A DNA stretch of 64,000 nt. Source: Phymorhynchus buccinoides. Taxonomy: Eukaryota; Mollusca; Gastropoda; Neogastropoda; Raphitomidae. Below, piece by piece: positions 10,352 through 20,815 of this stretch. The stretch spans positions 15,695,495 to 15,759,494 of the forward strand of contig CM065690.1 in assembly GCA_017654935.2 (NCBI GenBank), given 5' to 3'. A program made the position numbers and the translations under genes. The first letter of the stretch is position 1; each line of letters starts with the position of its first letter. The notes below the pieces were generated by a model. That model was not told the DNA's origin. It saw only the letters and a list, made by a program, of their open reading frames with translations, and searched no databases.

Positions 10352-10528
10352 ATTCATCGGTGCAGGAAGCAGGGGCCAGGGGCAAGGGCAGCAAGGAGAA
10401 GGAGGAGGATGTCCCGGACAGCCCCACGCAGGACGAGTTTGTCAGTGACATCTTCAACCAGCAGGAGATCACCGAGGAGGACGTCAGGAGGGAGATGGAA
10501 CAACTGGGGGTCAACGACAAAAAGGATG
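10352..10528 (+). CDS. SYAP1: SYAP1, internal coding exon (C-terminal conserved segment)
   Basis: This 177-bp exon of the synapse-associated protein 1 gene lies between a TTGCAG acceptor and a G|GTGAGTAAG donor. The first two bases complete a split codon, 58 whole codons follow, and one base (G) is left over, so it ends in phase 1. The peptide holds an acidic linker (SPTQDE), then EFVSDIFNQQEITEEDVRRE and MEQLG-DKK. Vertebrate SYAP1 has the same order: SEFVSDAF, EDLRKEMEQL, DKK. SYAP1 (Sap47 in flies) is a BSD-domain protein that in mammals promotes Akt1 phosphorylation by mTORC2 and in flies is synaptic. The BSD domain is encoded further upstream; I find no exon for it in the first 10.3 kb, so the preceding intron exceeds that length. 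Three further copies of the last 88 bp follow in the intron. Confidence 0.85.
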
Positions 10529-10595
10529 GTGAGTAAGAGAGAGAGACAGAGATAGAGAAAGAGAGACTGAGAGAGGATGGGGAGAGAGAGAGGGG

Positions 10596-10683
10596 GTGAG
10601 TAACATCTACAACCATCAGGAGATAACCGAGGAGGACGTCAGGAAGGAGATGGAACAACTGGGGATCGACGACAAAAAGGATG
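10596..10683 (+). pseudogene. Duplicate of the last 88 bp of the SYAP1 exon, copy 2
   Basis: It has the same length as its source (10441-10528) and no indel. It reads VSNIYNHQEITEEDVRKEME and onward in an open frame, and it keeps the donor G|GTGAGT (10684-10689). It begins GTGAGT where the true exon has GTCAGT, so its left edge looks like a fused splice donor. The upstream sequence is (GA)-rich with no pyrimidine tract, so use as an exon is doubtful. Confidence 0.75.
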
Positions 10684-10743
10684 GTGAGTATGGAGAGAGA
10701 GAGAGATGAAGAAGGAGAGAGAGAGGATAGGGAGAAGGAGAGG

Positions 10744-10837
10744 GTGAGCGACATCTACAACCAGCAGGAGATAATGATCACTGAGGAGGACGTCAGGAGA
10801 GAGATGGAACAACTGGGAGTCAACGACAAAAAGGATG
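10744..10837 (+). pseudogene. Duplicate of the SYAP1 exon end, copy 3
   Basis: This 94-bp copy has an in-frame 6-bp insertion (two extra codons, Ile-Met, before TEEDVRREMEQL). The frame is intact and a GTGAGA donor-like sequence follows. It shares the Tyr codon with copy 2 (the true exon has Phe), so copies 2-4 derive from one another rather than each from the exon. Confidence 0.75.
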
Positions 10838-10873
10838 GTGAGAGAGAGAGAGAGTTGGGGGGAGAAAGAGAGG

Positions 10874-10957
10874 GTGGGTGACATCTACAACATCAGGAGA
10901 TCACTGAGGAGGACGTCAGGAGGGGGAGATGGAACAACTGGGAGTCAACGACAAAAC

Positions 10958-10963
<6 letters not shown>
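10874..10963 (+). pseudogene. Duplicate of the SYAP1 exon end, copy 4, broken
   Basis: It carries a 1-bp loss after ATCTACAAC and a small gain in the GGAGGGGGAG run, so the frame is disrupted. The donor GT is replaced by GAGAGA. A (GA)n(TA)n microsatellite follows directly. Confidence 0.7.

Positions 10964-11050
<87 letters not shown>
10964..11050. repeat. (GA)n(TA)n compound microsatellite
   Basis: About 28 bp of (GA)n is followed by about 60 bp of (TA)n at the end of the exon-copy array. Confidence 0.95.
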
Positions 11051-11056
<6 letters not shown>

Positions 11057-11971
11057 GACTGAAGAGTCTTTCTCAAAGACGAAACAGCTGTCTTTGCATA
11101 GGCATTGTCTATCTCCCCCATTGGGAGAAAAAGTAAATCAGCACATTATTTTCTTTTATTATTTTCATAACACAGAATAAAAAGTAAAGTTAAAATTAAA
11201 GTTATTCAGTTTCTTTCTTAGGTTCACTAACTTAAATACTGGACACAAAAAAAGTTTTATTCAATCAAACTATATATATAAGAGGAAAGCTTAATGGTGT
11301 GGTTGTTTTTTCTTTTTCAATTCTTGTACGTTTATATTATACTTGGAAGAAGGAAAGCGCATCAGTCTACCTGATCCAGGCACACCTCTCTACATTCCTC
11401 CTCACCGGGAGTATGTTGGTGTTTACTACGATTTCTATGACCTCCCTTATTGAATCCTTCACTGGATCCACCAACATGGCATCCCATCTCTTCTACTCTC
11501 TTCGAGGGATTGTAATTTTAGAACATTATTATGTTTGTTATTTTACACAAGATTGTTACCATTTCTTTTGAATTAAGTGCTGGTTTGCTTTTATTGTGGA
11601 CTTTCAATCTGTTGCAAAGAGGACAACCTTTCTCTTGTAGAAAGTCTTCTAGCTCAGTTTGAATGTTCACTGTGGACATTCTTTGCAGGCCGATATGCAG
11701 ACTGAAGAGTTTCTCAAAGACGAAACAGCTGTCTTTGCATAGGCATTGTCTATCTCCCCCATTGGGAGAAAAAGTAAATCAGCACATTATTTTCTTTTAT
11801 TATTTTCATAACACAGAATAAAAAGTAAAGTTAAAATTAAAGTTATTCAGTTTCTTTCTTAGGTTCACTAACTTAAATACTGGACACAAAAAAAGTTTTA
11901 TTCAATCAAACTATATATATAAGAGGAAAGTTTAATGGTGTGGTTGTTTTTTCTTTTTCAATTCTTGTACG
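11051..11971. repeat. Roughly 280-bp direct repeat spaced by 643 bp
   Basis: The segments 11051-11331 and 11694-11971 are nearly identical (TATGCAGACTGAAGAG through TTCTTGTACGT), differing by a 2-bp indel and a few substitutions. The spacer 11332-11693 is single copy. The second copy runs into (TA)n(GA)n, AGGTTGGGGGAGAAAGAGAG and another exon-copy shard, so the duplication carried part of the exon-copy array with it. Confidence 0.85.
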
Positions 11972-11980
11972 TATATATAT

Positions 11981-12014
<34 letters not shown>

Positions 12015-12036
12015 GTTGGGGGAGAAAGAGAGGGAA

Positions 12037-12059
12037 AAGATCACTGAGGAGGACGTCCA
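12037..12059 (+). pseudogene. Shard of the SYAP1 exon duplicate, copy 5
   Basis: GATCACTGAGGAGGACGTC matches the same stretch of copies 3 and 4. It lies behind a GTTGGGGGAGAAAGAGAGG segment matching the spacer before copy 4. Only about 22 bp survive. Confidence 0.7.
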
Positions 12060-12944
12060 AGTGTGTTTGTTTCGCTTATCAAGTCTGTCAGTGTGTGTGT
12101 TTGGGTGGATGGATGTTGTGTGTGCTCAGTGTGTGTGTTCAGTTCAGTTCAGCAGTTTAATTTAACGTCTTTTCACCAATGGTGATATTATTAGACAAAA
12201 TAATATCACCATTGATAGACAGACAGAGAGAAAGAGAGCATGCAGGCTTGCACGTGCATGTGTCTTTCTGTGAGTGATAATAGTATGTGTTGTTTTCTTT
12301 GACAAGTTTTGTGCGTTTTTAAGCTTCTTGTTTGTTGCTTCTTCTTTGCTTTTAAATATTCCAAGTCTACATAAATCATATCTACATTCAACAAAAAATA
12401 GCAATACCTCTGTGTACGTTCTGTTTTTTCTTTGATGCCTTTCGTGAAACAGGTGGTTTGCTTTTTGCATGTGCAATCTTGTATCTAACGTTATTTTGTG
12501 TGCAGTGATCTGATCTATATATACTTTTTCACACAAAAGCAACAACACTGGGTGGATATATGGGGCTAGGGATAGTGTATATTTAACAGATGCTGACAGA
12601 GTGTTTCGTTTCACGTTTTCATGATCATCGCTTCACAAAAGTGTGGGTAATGGGGGTAATGGTGTTCAGTGTTTCACTTTTTTCTGCTTACATGGATGTG
12701 TGATCTGCCTTTGCTTTACGTTCAGTCTCCGTTTTATGTACAAATACTGGAGGTTCTCAACATCATCCCGTTTTCTTGTAAAAAGACAGATCTATCCTCA
12801 ACCAAGCAAGTAGTGCAGAAGATCGACCCTACAGAACCAGTCTTCCAGGCTGGACTCGAGCGTATGCATTCTAGAGGTGCATTGGGGCAGTGGGTGGATG
12901 CCTCGTGCCTCCATACGGGGAGCTGGACGACCCCGCCCCCTCCA
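12060..12944 (+). other. SYAP1 intron, AT-rich, one short hairpin
   Basis: No exon is recognisable. A small perfect hairpin lies at about 12171-12217: ACCAATGGTGATATTATT and its complement around AGAC. Confidence 0.4.
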
Positions 12945-13275
12945 CGAGTCTCTCCCCGTGGGGATACCGGGGGGGTCGGTCTTTCGTAAAAATAGTTCCC
13001 CCACCTTCTGGAAGTTCTGAGCTTGTAACTTCCTCTAATCTGCCACTCTCTTTGACTGCCTTTTCCCTTTGCTTTCTATCATCTATCTTTCTGACTTATT
13101 GGCCATTTCATTCTCCTGTCTTTAAAAAAAAAATCTTCCAAATAATTTGTCTCCTTTGAGCTCCTCCGAAGTCGGACTGCTTCGGCTGTACGCAGCGGGG
13201 AGACCAGTGAAAACTGAAAACCGGACACATATGTACCCATTATGGCCTGGGAACGCAGAAGAAGAAGAAGAAAAA
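12945..13275 (+). mobile_element. GAA-tailed retroposon, second tail type
   Basis: It runs from CCCCGTGGGGATACCGGGGG, through the shared AACTTCCTCTAATCTGCCAC-type head half, to a different end half (GCAGCGGGGAGACCAGTGAA, TATGGCCTGGGAACGCAGAA) and a (GAA)n tail. It lies in the same orientation as the gene and directly before the candidate alternative terminal exon. Confidence 0.6.
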
Positions 13276-13312
13276 GAGGTGATGATGATCATGGTGATGG
13301 TGACGATGACAG

Positions 13313-13398
13313 GTGAGGAGGGGGAGGAGGAGGCGGCTGGGGGGGAGGAGGAGTGGGAGAAGGAGCTGATGGAGGAGCTGATGGAGATGAAGGACTAG
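13313..13398 (+). CDS. Candidate alternative SYAP1 terminal exon
   Basis: This is a second potential last exon. Behind an AG at 13311-13312 the open sequence needs one base from upstream, exactly the phase left by the exon ending at 10528. Joined, it reads G-EEGEEEAAGGEEEWEKEL-MEELMEMKD and stops at TAG 13396-13398. WEKEL-EL agrees with the vertebrate SYAP1 tail (WEKELQQELQEY) and with the exon at 24030 (WERELQQELQDY). The acidic spacer of about 14 residues before Trp is close to the vertebrate spacing, whereas the 24030 exon has only about 4. Against use as an exon: the acceptor region is GAT/GGT-rich with little pyrimidine, and the sequence is low in complexity. It may be a live alternative exon, a decayed duplicate, or chance convergence of GAG-rich DNA. 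Confidence 0.45.
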
Positions 13399-14349
13399 GC
13401 CTCTTTTCTACAGGGTGGTGGAGGCTGGGGGTAGGTCCTGGAGGGAGTCTGTATAATATTATAGGTCTTGGTGCCTCCTCCTACCTAGCCTACGCTTTTT
13501 AGCTGATGGTGTCTTTTATAGCCAGTGCTTTTTTTTAAATATGTCACGGCGCCTCCTAGCGTACACAGTAGAGGGTATGGCTTCTTCTGACCTGCACAGG
13601 CATTGACCATTTATTTGTTGTTGGGTGTCATTTTGTGGTTTTTCCCAGGATCCTTATCCAGCTATGGTGTTGATATTTCTCCTCCTGTAATTTGGATCAG
13701 GGCTCCCCCACCCAACCCCTCCCAATGTATTTATTTGTGACCCAGCACCACGAAAGGGACATTAAGTGTCAAACTGACCATTCTGAAAAAAATTTATACA
13801 TTTGAACACTTCAGACAATTCTCTTTCTAAAGATACAAAAACCATTCTTGTATCTTTTTCCATTCCAGAGTTATGAACATTTAAAGTTAGTAGGGTGAGC
13901 GTCTGCCATTTTGAGAAATCACAGTCTAAAGTATATTATAGCCTAGCTGAAGAAAATCCTTTGGCCTGCTCGTTTTAAAACACCTATAAGACCATTTAGA
14001 GACCATATTAAAGATTATTCTTTATAAATATGAAAGATAATATGTTAGAGAATACGAAAATACCGATAACTCAAAATTGACAAAAAAAATGAGATTTCTA
14101 ACTTTGCAAACCTGTTGTGAGAAACTAGCCCGGCGACTTAATGTCCCTTTCGTGGTACTGGGCCACGTTTGTGCATGATTGAGCCATTCAATCCAATTTC
14201 CTTTTGTTGTTCAGGTTTGTAATCTTCTTATTCCTATAGTTTGTCAGCTGGGAATCTGAAGTTTACTACTGGTGACTTTTATTTTAGCAAGACATGTTTG
14301 ATCCTGTTGTTCTGCCAGCCATCGCAGCCTTTTCTTAGTTTATTTGTAC
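13399..14349 (+). other. SYAP1 intron, partly repetitive
   Basis: A roughly 430-bp segment is bounded by GACCCAGCACCACGAAAGGG (about 13739) and CCCTTTCGTGGTACTGGGCC (about 14145). These are inverted copies with AAGTGTCA/TTAATGT edges, so this is probably a terminal-inverted-repeat element. No coding signal is visible. Confidence 0.5.
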
Positions 14350-14351
14350 TA

Positions 14352-14764
14352 CAGTCGAACCTCCCTTATAAGACTTTCACAAATCATCCAAAATGAGGTC
14401 TTATAAGGGAGGGGTCTTATAAGGGAGGTAATTTTAATACTTACAAAGAAGGGCAATGTCTCAGAGAAGTAGGTCGACGACGAAAATGGTGTTTTACGTC
14501 CTCTTGGTCTGAATCAGACACGTATGGGACATTTGTAAATACAAATATGGTGGGAACAATACTGGAGGCAATGCCCGGAGGCAGTACGAAACCAGTAAAG
14601 TCACGATTGTTTCAATTAATACAGATAGCTGTAGCGGTGACCACGCCTTGGTTAAACCTCATCGGCTATGGCACCGCCACAAGAATATTAAGATGCGATA
14701 GAGAAGTAGGTCTCATGTGGGAGGGAGTCTTATAATGGGAGGTCTTATAAGGGATGTTCCACTG
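14352..14764. mobile_element. pogo/Tc1-like MITE with nested repeat
   Basis: The left end CAGTCGAACCTCCCTTATAA follows TA. The right end is CTTATAAGGGATGTTCCACTG. The AGGTCTTATAAGGGAGG motif is repeated near both ends. A GTCTGAAACAGACAC-family repeat (about 14480-14690) sits inside. The same arrangement recurs at 34021-34667. CAGTNGAACCTC ends and TA targets suggest the Tc1/mariner-pogo group. Confidence 0.65.
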
Positions 14765-17179
14765 CATACACTTCATGCGAAATGCAGTGTGCGCGGTGAT
14801 GTCTCTTTTACTGTACAACACTTTGTGCCATTCATCATATCATATATGAGTCATTACCAAGGGTTGCTTGCTACTTTCCCTGGTCATCTTTTTTATTTTT
14901 CAAGCTTCTTGAAGTATTCATTTCGGATCTTGGGTTTTGATGTGATTTTTTTCAGGTTCGCTAAAACGGAGGGCGGTTTTTTTCTATTTTGTATGTTGTT
15001 GTTTTTTACTTCAAAATCTTTCCTTTCATGGGCATGTCACAGCCAGATTAATCAGACCTACCCCTCCTGGATTGAAGACCACTTCAAGTGGAGTTTGGTC
15101 TCCTTTGAGAGAGGCATCACTAGAAAGATTATACCACCCATTTACTGATACCTTTTATTCAAGCGCATAGATATGCGCTATATAAATCTTCTTAATAAAT
15201 AAATTCCGCCCCGTCTATCACATAGGGACATACACACAAACCCCTTTCCCTCCAAAACTTTTCTCATTAACAAAAAAGTTGATTAAACTTGTTGGCTGTG
15301 ACAAGCCAGCGGGGTGGCTTTGATAGTAAAGTGCGTAATTTATAAGATGTTGCGTGTATCCTGAAATTGGCATTAGGTCATTTGTTAGTTCATTAGTTCC
15401 CTGTACATGAATGGGTATGACATGAACCACTTAGCCTATATCTGCCTGGATACAGGATAGATGGTTTTGGATGTTGTCTATACATGATTGATGTTAGCCA
15501 TTGTTAGGGAGTGTTTGCTGTTCTTGTTGTTGTACAACATCCCCATTGCTCATTGTTAACACGATCGATTTTTAGGTACCTACCTAGTCAGACAAACAAT
15601 CCTGATCGTATCTCCTGAGTGTTTATTTAGGTGTGAAATGTCAAAATTCTGTGTTATGAGAGAACGTTGAATGAGAACAGTTCAGCTTTCTGTCATCAAA
15701 AATGTATGTGCATTCTTGCCTTTTCTTGTAAAACCTTATTATATCTTAATGTCTTCATGGCATTGCCTTGCATCTCTTGTCACCTGTAAAGAGGTGAGCT
15801 GGTTTCAGGAAATTGGCTCTGCGCGTGAAATTATGTAAACCTGTAGTACTCTTTATCTGGTTTGAAAAACGCGTGTTTTGCACTTTAGAATGTGTGTTGC
15901 TTTCAACAATGAGGAAGACACATTTAAGTGGTGATGAAACACTTTTAACCCTCTTGCATTTGCGTATGTTAGTCAGGAAAACCTCTTCTAGTATTCAGAT
16001 TCTTTCATACAATTTTGAGAAAATCTGGGGTTTTGTTTTAATACAGTTACCATAGCATCATTGCAAGTGAGAAGCTTCTTCACAGTGTGTGTATAACAAA
16101 CTAGAACTTTGTGCGTGATGGAAATGCTATCAGAAAGGGACTCGTTTCAGAACCGGTGTTGCATAAAATATTTTACCCATGAAATAAATACTCTTTTCCT
16201 CATTCAAATTGTTTGCCGTTTGGGAAAGATTCGCCCCTAAATACGTTCAGAGGCGTCTTGTGGCATGCAGGAAGAACAGAAGATTCATCATTAAATTCTG
16301 AGAAGTCGGGGATATTTTACTAATATTTAATATTATTTATTTTTGTTTGCATGAATGGTTGTTTTTATCGTCCGACATTTTGAAAAATACGTATATCGAT
16401 TTATCAGCAAAAATGTAGATAAATTACGCCCTCCCGCTCTATTTCTTGGTTCTTTCCGTGTAGATTGAGCACTTAAATATCAATATTTTAAACAATAGTT
16501 GACTATACTTATCTCACGAAAGAAGAATGGCTCTAGTGCGATTTTGAAGGGTACTTATTTCACGGTAGGTACTTATTTCTCATGACACCGGTGTCCACAA
16601 CGCTTTATTGTTTTTATATTCTTCTTATTAGGTACTAGATAATGTTATTGGTTGCTGTTCATGTTTCGTATGATATGTATGCTCGTTTGTTTGTTTTTTG
16701 TTTCTCAAGAGCACATAAGTCATGCTAACTGGATTGAAATTTTCACTTTGATGGCTTGCTGTATAGAACATGTTCATGTTGCATCTCAATTAATCATGAC
16801 TCTGTGGTCCTTTCGTTGCCGTGCCTAAGAACATCAGTTTCAAAGTGTGAGGTTAACGCAGAAACGAGGGAGGGGGGGGGAGAGAGAGTTGTAATTGAAC
16901 TGATAATGTACTGGTATGATAAACCAAAAAAAGAGTGTTATTCATTGTTAATGTTGGTGTATTTTGTGTAAATATTCAAGATTGAAATTTCGCGGTTTTT
17001 CGGCCATATGTTGCCGAAAAATCGGCAAAATCATTTAATATTTCAAATTTCACATACCCATAAGGTCCTGCAACTTTTCTGAAAATTTTCAGCCAAATCA
17101 GACCCCCAAAAAGGGGGGAGGGAAAAGAAAAAGCAGCAAATAATGTTTACAACTGCAATAGTATTCTCCCTGAATGGGC
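14765..17179 (+). other. SYAP1 intron, AT-rich; SINE-like tail near 15168
   Basis: No exon is recognised. AGCGCATAGATATGCGCTATA followed by AATAAATAAA (15163-15203) is the kind of 3' end seen on SINEs and LINEs; a GCGCCGTATAAAT end occurs on the LINE at 52.3 kb and AAGCGCTCTATAAAG at about 45868. Open frames of 60-140 codons here have no recognisable domains. Confidence 0.35.
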
Positions 17180-17300
17180 TGTTGGGAAATAGAAGAAATA
17201 ATGTTTTACGCCCTCTTGGGCCTTTCGGCCATGTGGGGTATGGGCTGTTGGGGATGATCCCTGGAGTCTTTAAGCCAGGGAACGACAACAACATCGACAT
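17180..17300 (+). repeat. SINE 3' domain fragment
   Basis: GGGATGATCCCTGGAGTCTT with AAGCCAGGG matches the end of the insertion at 8917-9235. It is preceded by a TTTTACGCCCTCTTGGGCC head similar to the GTCTGAAACAGACAC family and ends in an ACAACAACA tail. Confidence 0.5.
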
Positions 17301-17521
17301 ACTGGTTCGACTACTACTACCGCAGATTTTGTTGCATGATTGCTCAGGCGTAGAAACATGGCACTGTTCAATGGCATGAATATATTTTTTTGCCCCCCCC
17401 CCCAAAAAAAAAACAACCCCAAAACAACCCCAAACAAACAAAAAGCTTGAAGTGTTATTGGGTCACAAGTGTTAAGAGGATCTGCACAGTAGTGCTTTTG
17501 GTTGCCACACGAAGAAGAACA

Positions 17522-17608
17522 TTAAGAAAAGAAAAATGCTCGAAATCTCTTGGGGGGATGTTATTTATACTGCTTGCTCAATTCCCATCATGTATGAAGA
17601 GACGAAAA

Positions 17609-17640
<32 letters not shown>

Positions 17641-18477
17641 CGTGCGTGTGTGTGTGTGTGCGTGCGTGCGTGTGCGTGTGTGCTTGAAATCTCGGGGGAG
17701 GGGGAGGGGGGGGGGGGGGTATTTATACTGCTTGCTCAATTCCCATCATGTATCAAGAGACGAAAATGTGTGTGTGTGTGTGTGTGCGTGCGTGCGTGCG
17801 TGTGTGTGTGTGCGTGCGTGTGCGTGTGTGCTTGAAATCTCGGGGGAGGGGGGGGGGGGGGGGGGGGGGGGGTATTTATACTGCTTGCTCAATTCCCATC
17901 ATGTATGAAGAGACGAAAATGTGTGTGTGTGTGTGCGCGTGCGTGTGCGTGTGTGCTTGAAATCTCGGGGAGGGGGGGTGGGGGGGTGTTATTTATACTG
18001 CTTGCTCAATTCCCGTCATGTATGAAGAGACGGGAATGTGTGTGTGTGTGTGTGCGTGCGTGCGTGCATGTGTGTGCTTGAAACTCGACGGGCTTCGAGA
18101 GCAGGGGTGGGGGCCACTGGGGGCGGGTGGGGGTGGGGGGGGGGGGGGGGGGGGGGTATTTATACTGCTTGCTCAATTCCCGTCATGTATGAAGAGACGG
18201 AATGTATGTGTGTGTGTGTGCGTGTGCGTGCGTGCATGTGTGCTTGAAATCTCGAGGGGGGGGGGGGGGGGGGGGGGGTATTTATACTGCTTGCTCAATT
18301 CCCGTCATGTATGAAGAGACGGGAATGTATGTGTGTGCGCGTGCGTGCATGTGTGCTTGAAATCTCGGGGGGGGGGGGGGGGGGGGGGTGTATTTATACT
18401 GCTTGCTCAATTCCCGTCATGTATGAAGAGACGGGAATGTATATGTGTGCGTGTGCGTGCATGTGTGCTTGAAATCT

Positions 18478-18510
<33 letters not shown>

Positions 18511-18790
18511 TTATACTGCTTGCTATGCTCAATTCCCGTCATGTATGAAGAGACGGGAATGTATGTTTGTGTGTGTGTGCTCGAAATCTCGGGGGGGGGG
18601 GGGGGGGGGGGGTATTTACTGCTTGCTCAATTCCCGTCATGTATGAAGACACAAGAGTGTGTGTGTGTGTGTGCGTGTGCGTGCTCGAAATCTCCTGGGG
18701 AATGTTAGTTATATTGCTTGCTCAATTCCTGTCATGTATTAAGAGACCAGAATGTGTGTGTGTGGGGGGGGGGGGGGGGGCGCGTACATA
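17522..18790 (+). repeat. Ten-unit minisatellite with poly-G and (GT)n inside each unit
   Basis: Each unit reads GAAATCTC - poly-G (5-31 bases) - TATTTATACTGCTTGCTCAA - TTCCCGTCATGTATGAAGAG - ACGGGAATG - (GT/GC)n - TGCTTGAAATC. Units start near 17540, 17686, 17834, 17959, 18078, 18246, 18360, 18472, 18583 and 18687. The poly-G and (GT)n lengths vary strongly while the unique part hardly changes. Frames through it are artefacts. Confidence 0.9.
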
Positions 18791-18879
18791 AATGTTTGAT
18801 GTTTCCTATGCTTTTAGTCATCAGGAAATGAATCGTGTGGAGAATATTGTTTATCACGTATTCATGAATTCCTGAATAA

Positions 18880-19063
18880 ATATGGAGAGAGAGAGAGAGA
18901 GAGATAGAGAGAGAGAGAGTGAGTGTGTGTGTGTGTGTGTCGTGAAAAGATCACTTTGTGAGTGTTCACAGGTTGTGTATGTGTGTTTGTGGGCTTTTAT
19001 CATTTGAAAACATTGTGCCTCTGTGTGTATGCGTTTGCGAGTGTGTGTGTGTCTGTCTATGTA

Positions 19064-19107
<44 letters not shown>

Positions 19108-19333
19108 TGAGTGAGAGAGAGAGAGAGAGAGAAAGGAGGGGTTTCATACAATAAGTTATGGTTGACTGCTTTTATGGCATAGCCCTTTTTTTTTTTGGGG
19201 GGGGGGCGTAAAAAAAAAGAGAAAAGCCCCCATTGTCAAGAAGAAAATTCTGATTCAAGAGATTAGTCTGATTTGCATTTGGATGTCCCCTACTCACCTA
19301 TCTACTACATCAATGCCTGGTGGTGGTGGTGGT

Positions 19334-19366
<33 letters not shown>

Positions 19367-19415
19367 ATGCTTGGGCAGGCAGGAAAAAAGCAAGGAGATA
19401 ATATAATTATATCAA
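18880..19415. repeat. Microsatellites (GA)n, (GT)n, (GGT)n
   Basis: It comprises (GA)n and (GT)n at 18883-18940, (GT)n/(GA)n at 19066-19132, poly-T/poly-G near 19190, and (GGT)n(GT)n at 19318-19364. No coding sequence. Confidence 0.85.
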
Positions 19416-19419
19416 CTAG

Positions 19420-20130
19420 CGCAAGGCCGAGTACCAGTAACGCCTAGTAACAGTAATGCCAAGTACTGGTAACGCAGAGTACAGCAAATTTGAAGCGATT
19501 TGGTAAAGAAACGGTGGAGTTATAAGGCCCCGTTTCGCGTTGGCGCTGCTCTGAGAGTGATGCTCTCTCCCTAGTAACGGTAACGCCTAGTAACGGTAAC
19601 GCCAATTACTGGTAACGCTGAGTACAGCAAATTTGAAGCGATTTCGTTAAGAAACGGCAGAGTTATAAGGCCCCGTTTCCCGTTGGTGCTGCTCTGAGAG
19701 TGACGCGCTCTCCCGATTTTCTTCACATTTGCTGCCAGGCTTTGCCCCAGTGACAGCAAGCCCGACAGCAAATTTGACGCGAGTCGGTTGAAAACCGGCG
19801 GAGTTATAAGGCCCGTTTTGCATCATGCTGCTGTTATGCGCCTAAGTAATCGATTCACTTCCGGTTTGGCACATCGATAGTCACCGTCCCCAGTCATCTA
19901 TCTGCCAAATTCAAAGGCAATCGGCCCAGAAACGCCGGAGATACGGGCGCCGAGAGGCCGGCGGATGCGCGTTTCGCGCATTTGCAAAACCGCGCAAATG
20001 ATACGGCCGCCTCGGTTGCCGTTGCCATCGCCCCGTGAGGGCTCACAGCAAATTTGAAGCGATTCGGTCGAAAAACGGCGGAGTTAAAAGGCCCGTTTCG
20101 TGTTTCAGACACAGACACACACACACACGG
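19420..20130 (+). repeat. AGCAAATTTGAAGCGATT satellite, block 1
   Basis: Tandem units contain CTAGTAACGGTAACGCC, GAGTACAGCAAATTTGAAGC, GAAACGGCGGAGTTATAAGG, CCCGTTTC-CGTTGGCGCTGCTC and TGAGAGTGACGCGCTCTCCC. A variant unit has GGCAATCGGCCCAGAAACGC. Blocks 2 and 3 are at 20401-20815 and 32546-33118. Antisense frames read as repeated peptides but have no known domain. Confidence 0.8.
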
Positions 20131-20400
20131 ACAGTTGGCTTTTTACTATATGATTCATGTCGTGTGGGAGAGGATAGGGTAATGTGTGAGTGCGTGTGCG
20201 TGCGCGCGCGCGCATGCATGCTTGGGAAAGAGAAAGCAAGGAGATAAACATCAAGTTACGTTGTGTATTTTAGTTATGTGTGTGGGAGAATAGGGTAGTG
20301 TGTGTATGTGTGTGTGCGTGCGTGCGCGCGCGTGCGCGCGCGAGCATGCTTGGGAAAGAGAAAGCAAGGAGATAAACATCAAGTTATGTTGTGTATTATA
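20131..20400. repeat. Two-copy duplication with GT/GC microsatellite
   Basis: CATGCTTGGGAAAGAGAAAG followed by CAAGGAGATAAACATCAAGT occurs twice (about 20216 and 20344), each behind a (GT)n(GC)n tract and ATAGGGTA-TGTGTG. Confidence 0.75.
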
Positions 20401-20815
20401 GTTACTAGCGCAACGCCGAGTCCCAGTAACGCCTAGCAACGGTAACGCCTAGTAACGGTAACGCCAATTACTGGTAACGCCGAGTACAGGAAATTTGAAG
20501 CGATTCGGTTAAGAAACTGCGGAGTCGTATAGCGCGCGCGTTTCTGAACCGATTCGCTTCCGGGTTGGTACACGGATAGTCACCGTCCCCGGTGATCTTC
20601 CTGGCAAATTCGAAGGCAATCGGTCCAGAAACACCGGAGATACGGGCGACGAGAGGCCGGCGGATGCGCGTTTCGCGCATTTGCGAAACCGCGCAAATGA
20701 TACGGCCGCCTCGGTTGCCGTTGCCATCGCCCCGTGAGGACTCACAGCAAATTTGAAGCGATTCGGTCGAAAAACGGCGGAGTTATAAGGCCCGTTTCGT
20801 GTTTCAGACACACAC
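20401..20815 (+). repeat. AGCAAATTTGAAGCGATT satellite, block 2
   Basis: It is a close copy of the second half of block 1, including CGTTTCGCGCATTTGCGAAA and GGTTGCCGTTGCCATCGCCC, and ends CCCGTTTCGTGTTTCAGAC. Confidence 0.8.

Noticed and set aside
14717..15148. 143-codon open frame in the SYAP1 intron
   Set aside because: Phe-rich, begins inside the MITE end, shows no domain or splice context; chance open frame in AT-rich DNA.
17390..18791. Cys-Val-rich repeat proteins
   Set aside because: Translation of (GT)n and poly-G in a minisatellite.
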